Assembly (NCBI GenBank): GCA_963730165.1
Contig: CAVSQS010000001.1
Coordinates: forward strand, 186,001-250,000
Origin: DASSQJ01 sp963730165
GTDB taxonomy: Bacteria > Actinomycetota > Actinomycetes > Actinomycetales > Dermatophilaceae
Length of the DNA: 64,000 nt
Reading direction: 5' to 3'
The first letter of the stretch is position 1, and every line of letters starts with the position of its first letter. The translations under genes and the position numbers were made by a program. Under the pieces are notes generated by a model. The model ran no database searches. It worked only from the letters and a program-made list of their open reading frames with translations, and had not been told where the DNA came from. Shown piece by piece: positions 61,561 through 64,000 of the stretch.

Positions 61561-64000
61561 ATGCCCAGCCCCGCCGAGCGGTACGCCGCGGCCGCAGCCC
61601 GGAACCGCCGGGACCGCACCGAGCTCGGGCGGTTCACCGCCGGCCTCGACTTCCCCCTCGACGACTTCCAGGTGCGCGCCTGTGAGGCGGTGGAGGCCGG
61701 CCGCGGCGTGCTCGTCGCCGCACCGACGGGGGCCGGAAAGACCGTCGTCGGCGAGTTCGCCGTGCACCTGGCGCTCGCCACCGGTCGGAAGGCGTTCTAC
61801 ACGACGCCGATCAAGGCGCTGTCGAACCAGAAGTACCACGACCTCGTCCGGGCGCACGGCGCCGACACGGTCGGTCTGCTCACCGGCGACTCGTCGGTGA
61901 ACGGGGAGGCGCCGGTCGTCGTCATGACCACCGAGGTCCTGCGGAACATGATGTACGCGGGCTCCCCGACGCTCACGGGGCTGGGCTTCGTCGTCATGGA
62001 CGAGGTCCACTACCTCGCCGACCGATTCCGCGGGGCGGTCTGGGAGGAGGTGATCATCCACCTCCCCGAGTCGGTCCAGGTCATCTCGTTGTCCGCGACC
62101 GTGAGCAACGCCGAGGAGTTCGGCGACTGGCTCGCCGAGGTGCGGGGCAACCACGAGGTCGTCGTGACCGAGCACCGGCCCGTCCCGCTCTTCCAGCACA
62201 TGATGGTCGGGACGAGCATGTTCGACCTCTTCGCCGGCAACCGGGTCAACCCCGACCTCCTCCATGCGATCCGCGGTGCCGAGCAGCGCGGGCGCTTCGA
62301 GGAGGCCGCCCCCCGGACGCAGCGGGGACGCGGCGGTGGCCGGCCCCGACGGGACCGCACCCCGCCGCGGGGACCGGGCGGGGGTCCCCGCGGGCGCGGG
62401 TTCGCTCGCGGGGGCCGGCCGGGTGGCGGTGCGACCCGCGCGGAGGTCGTCGAGGAGCTCGAGCGCGAAGGGCTGCTCCCCGCGATCACCTTCATCTTCA
62501 GCCGGGTCGGGTGCGAGGCGGCCGTCGGACAGCTGCTGGCCGCGGGCACCCGCCTCATCCCCGAGCGCGAGGGGCTGCGGATCCGCAGGCTGGTCGAGGA
62601 ACGGGTCGAGAGCCTCGCCGAAGAGGACCTCGGGGTCCTCGGCTACTGGGACTTCGTCGAGGGCCTCTCCCGCGGCTTCGCGGCCCACCACGCGGGGATG
62701 CTGCCGCTGTTCCGCGAGATCGTCGAGGAGCTGTTCACGACGGCGCGCATCCGGGCCGTCTTCGCCACCGAGACCCTCGCCCTGGGCATCAACATGCCCG
62801 CCCGCACCGTCGTGCTCGAGAAGCTCGTCAAGTTCAACGGCGAGGCCCATGCCGACGTCACACCGGCCGAGTACACCCAGCTGACCGGACGCGCGGGACG
62901 GCGCGGGATCGACATCGAGGGACACGCGGTCGTCCAGTGGAGCCGCGGCATGGACCCGACGGCGGTCGGTGGTCTCGCCTCGACGCGCACCTACCCCCTG
63001 CGCTCCAGCTTCCGACCGACGTACAACATGGCCGTCAACCTCGTGGCACAGGTGGGTCGGGAGGTCGCGCGCGAGGTCCTCGAGACCTCGTTCGCGCAGT
63101 TCCAGGCCGACCGGGCAGTGGTCGGGCTGGCGACCCAGCTCCGCAAGAACGAGGAGGGGCTCGCCGGGTACGCCGAGGCGATGCACTGCGACTACGGCGA
63201 CTTCCGTGCCTACGCCCGGATCCGTCGGGAGCTGGCCGATGCCGAGAAGGACGGCCGCAAGGCCAGGGCTGCCTCCCGGCGCGCCGAGGCGGCGGTGTCC
63301 ATGGAGCGTCTGCGGGTGGGGGACGTCATCCGGATCCCGGCGGGACGACGGGCCGGATGGGCCGTCGTCGTCCAGCCGGCCCGGACAGGCAAGGGCACGC
63401 CGACCCTCCCGACGGTCGTCACGGAGGACAAGCAGTTCCGCAGGCTGACCCTGGCCGACGTCCCCGAGCCGGTCGAGGCGCTCGCGCAGGTCAAGGTCCC
63501 GGCCCACTTCAACCCCAAGTCACCCAAGGCGCGGCGCGACCTCGCGACGTCGCTGCGCATCGCGACCCCGGAAGGGGTGGAGACGGCGCCCTCGCGACCG
63601 GGCCGGCACGACGTGAGCGCCGACTCGGACCGGCTCGACCACCTGCGCCGGCAGCTGCGCGACCACCCGTGCCACCAGTGTCCGAGGCGCGAGGAGCACG
63701 CGCGGTGGGCGGAGCGGTGGTGGCGTCTGAAGCGGGAGACGACCGGGCTGCAGCGGCGCGTCGAGGGCCGCACGAACACCGTGGCCCGCACCTTCGACCG
63801 CATCTGTGACGCACTCGAGGCCCTCGGCTACCTCGAGGCGGGCGGGACGGCCGTCACCGACCGCGGGCAGCGGCTGCGGCGGCTCTACACCGAGAAGGAC
63901 CTGCTCGCCGCCGAGTGCCTGCGCCACGAGGTCTGGAAGCGCCTCGACGCCCCGGGCCTCGCGGCGGCTGTCTCGGCGCTCGTCCACGAGCCTCGCCACG
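61561..64000 (+). CDS. helY: Ski2/Mtr4-like DEAD/DEAH RNA helicase HelY (3' end cut by window)
   Basis: Partial gene, 813 codons open to the window edge, of a family usually near 900 residues. RecA domain 1 has Walker A APTGAGKT (Lys60), DEVH at 147-150 and SAT in SLSATVSN near 178. Domain 2 carries QLTGRAGRRG at 440-449. Between them is an Arg/Gly-rich insertion at 252-290 (RGRGGGRPRRDR and repeats) that looks disordered and could bind RNA. Past the core come Ski2-like helical regions and a CHQC pair near 703. It is placed after the Tat genes as in many actinobacteria. Role in RNA processing or decay is inferred from the family. Confidence 0.93.
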   Translation, partial: MPSPAERYAAAAARNRRDRTELGRFTAGLDFPLDDFQVRACEAVEAGRGVLVAAPTGAGKTVVGEFAVHLALATGRKAFYTTPIKALSNQKYHDLVRAHGADTVGLLTGDSSVNGEAPVVVMTTEVLRNMMYAGSPTLTGLGFVVMDEVHYLADRFRGAVWEEVIIHLPESVQVISLSATVSNAEEFGDWLAEVRGNHEVVVTEHRPVPLFQHMMVGTSMFDLFAGNRVNPDLLHAIRGAEQRGRFEEAAPRTQRGRGGGRPRRDRTPPRGPGGGPRGRGFARGGRPGGGATRAEVVEELEREGLLPAITFIFSRVGCEAAVGQLLAAGTRLIPEREGLRIRRLVEERVESLAEEDLGVLGYWDFVEGLSRGFAAHHAGMLPLFREIVEELFTTARIRAVFATETLALGINMPARTVVLEKLVKFNGEAHADVTPAEYTQLTGRAGRRGIDIEGHAVVQWSRGMDPTAVGGLASTRTYPLRSSFRPTYNMAVNLVAQVGREVAREVLETSFAQFQADRAVVGLATQLRKNEEGLAGYAEAMHCDYGDFRAYARIRRELADAEKDGRKARAASRRAEAAVSMERLRVGDVIRIPAGRRAGWAVVVQPARTGKGTPTLPTVVTEDKQFRRLTLADVPEPVEALAQVKVPAHFNPKSPKARRDLATSLRIATPEGVETAPSRPGRHDVSADSDRLDHLRRQLRDHPCHQCPRREEHARWAERWWRLKRETTGLQRRVEGRTNTVARTFDRICDALEALGYLEAGGTAVTDRGQRLRRLYTEKDLLAAECLRHEVWKRLDAPGLAAAVSALVHEPRH

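Noticed and set aside
59899..63507. Open frame of about 1200 codons on the minus strand
   Set aside because: It runs antisense to the regulator, lipid kinase and helY genes, all of which have clear motifs; the minus translation is Asp/Arg/Gly-rich without structure.

Overview
The window is about 64 kb of very GC-rich chromosome from an aerobic actinobacterium. The lineage markers agree: a complete Pup-proteasome system (ARC, Dop, Pup, PrcB, PrcA, PafA, PafB, PafC), the mycothiol ligase MshC, an F420-type LLM oxidoreductase, a FabG-FabI (MabA-InhA-like) pair, SURF1, and actinobacterial families such as DUF3099, DUF3090, DUF3866, DUF5703 and SCO1664. A cyanophycin synthetase/cyanophycinase pair beside glycogen genes would suit Micrococcales of the Intrasporangiaceae/Dermatophilaceae type; that placement is inference. 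No insertion sequence, prophage, CRISPR array or rRNA is visible, so this looks like core chromosome with a few odd systems.

Layout. 1-8.7 kb: the end of an ABC exporter gene, an alpha/beta hydrolase, SURF1 divergent from moaA, a DUF3099 membrane protein, fabG-fabI, and a Mur-ligase/TPR fusion. 8.7-16.7 kb: a storage-polymer region with a Rieske protein, cyanophycin synthetase cphA, cyanophycinase cphB, serB, and divergent glgC and glgA (glgA is frameshifted). 16.7-22.5 kb: an XdhC C-domain protein, an orphan ABC ATPase, a TauE-type permease, a TrmH-type RNA methyltransferase, a DUF3037/HipA-like kinase pair, a PknB-type kinase and tRNA-Leu(GAG). 22.6-30.4 kb: a frameshifted secreted beta-propeller gene, an M20 peptidase, DUF5703, an acidic protein, an aldo/keto reductase, the LLM oxidoreductase, uppP and a CorA-type transporter. 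29.7-35.4 kb: the histidine phosphatase-DUF3090-SCO1664-mshC cluster, a PAC2 protein, a HAD phosphatase and a RecB-like Fe-S nuclease. 35.5-39.3 kb: metH. 39.4-58.6 kb: an S2P-like protease, trmI, the proteasome region and the PafBC regulators. 58.7-64 kb: tatA, tatC, a decayed FN3 fragment, a small winged-helix regulator, a diacylglycerol kinase-like gene and helY, which runs off the window.

How they work together. Pup is deamidated by Dop, ligated to substrates by PafA, and the tagged proteins are unfolded by ARC into the PrcA/PrcB chamber; PafBC is the linked DNA-damage regulator. Between arc and dop lies a 5.6 kb block with a ribose-phosphate pyrophosphokinase and an unusual two-component pair. 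Its kinase has a cNMP-fold sensor and a large insertion between the DHp helices. Its partner is a response regulator whose output is a cysteine-less glutaredoxin-like module joined to a thioredoxin-reductase-like flavoprotein without CxxC. This pair is the best candidate for an undescribed mechanism. Second is a CphA-like protein that keeps the N and Mur-ligase domains, lacks the ATP-grasp domain and carries TPRs.

Expression. About 35 genes have a -10-like box (TAnnnT, mostly TAGGGT, TAGGCT or TACGCT) ending 5-8 nt before the start codon, which points to widespread leaderless transcription. It also fixes many GTG starts. A minority (cphA, pup, PAC2, fabI, the REC-flavoprotein gene, tatA, the second FKBP) show Shine-Dalgarno-like leaders.
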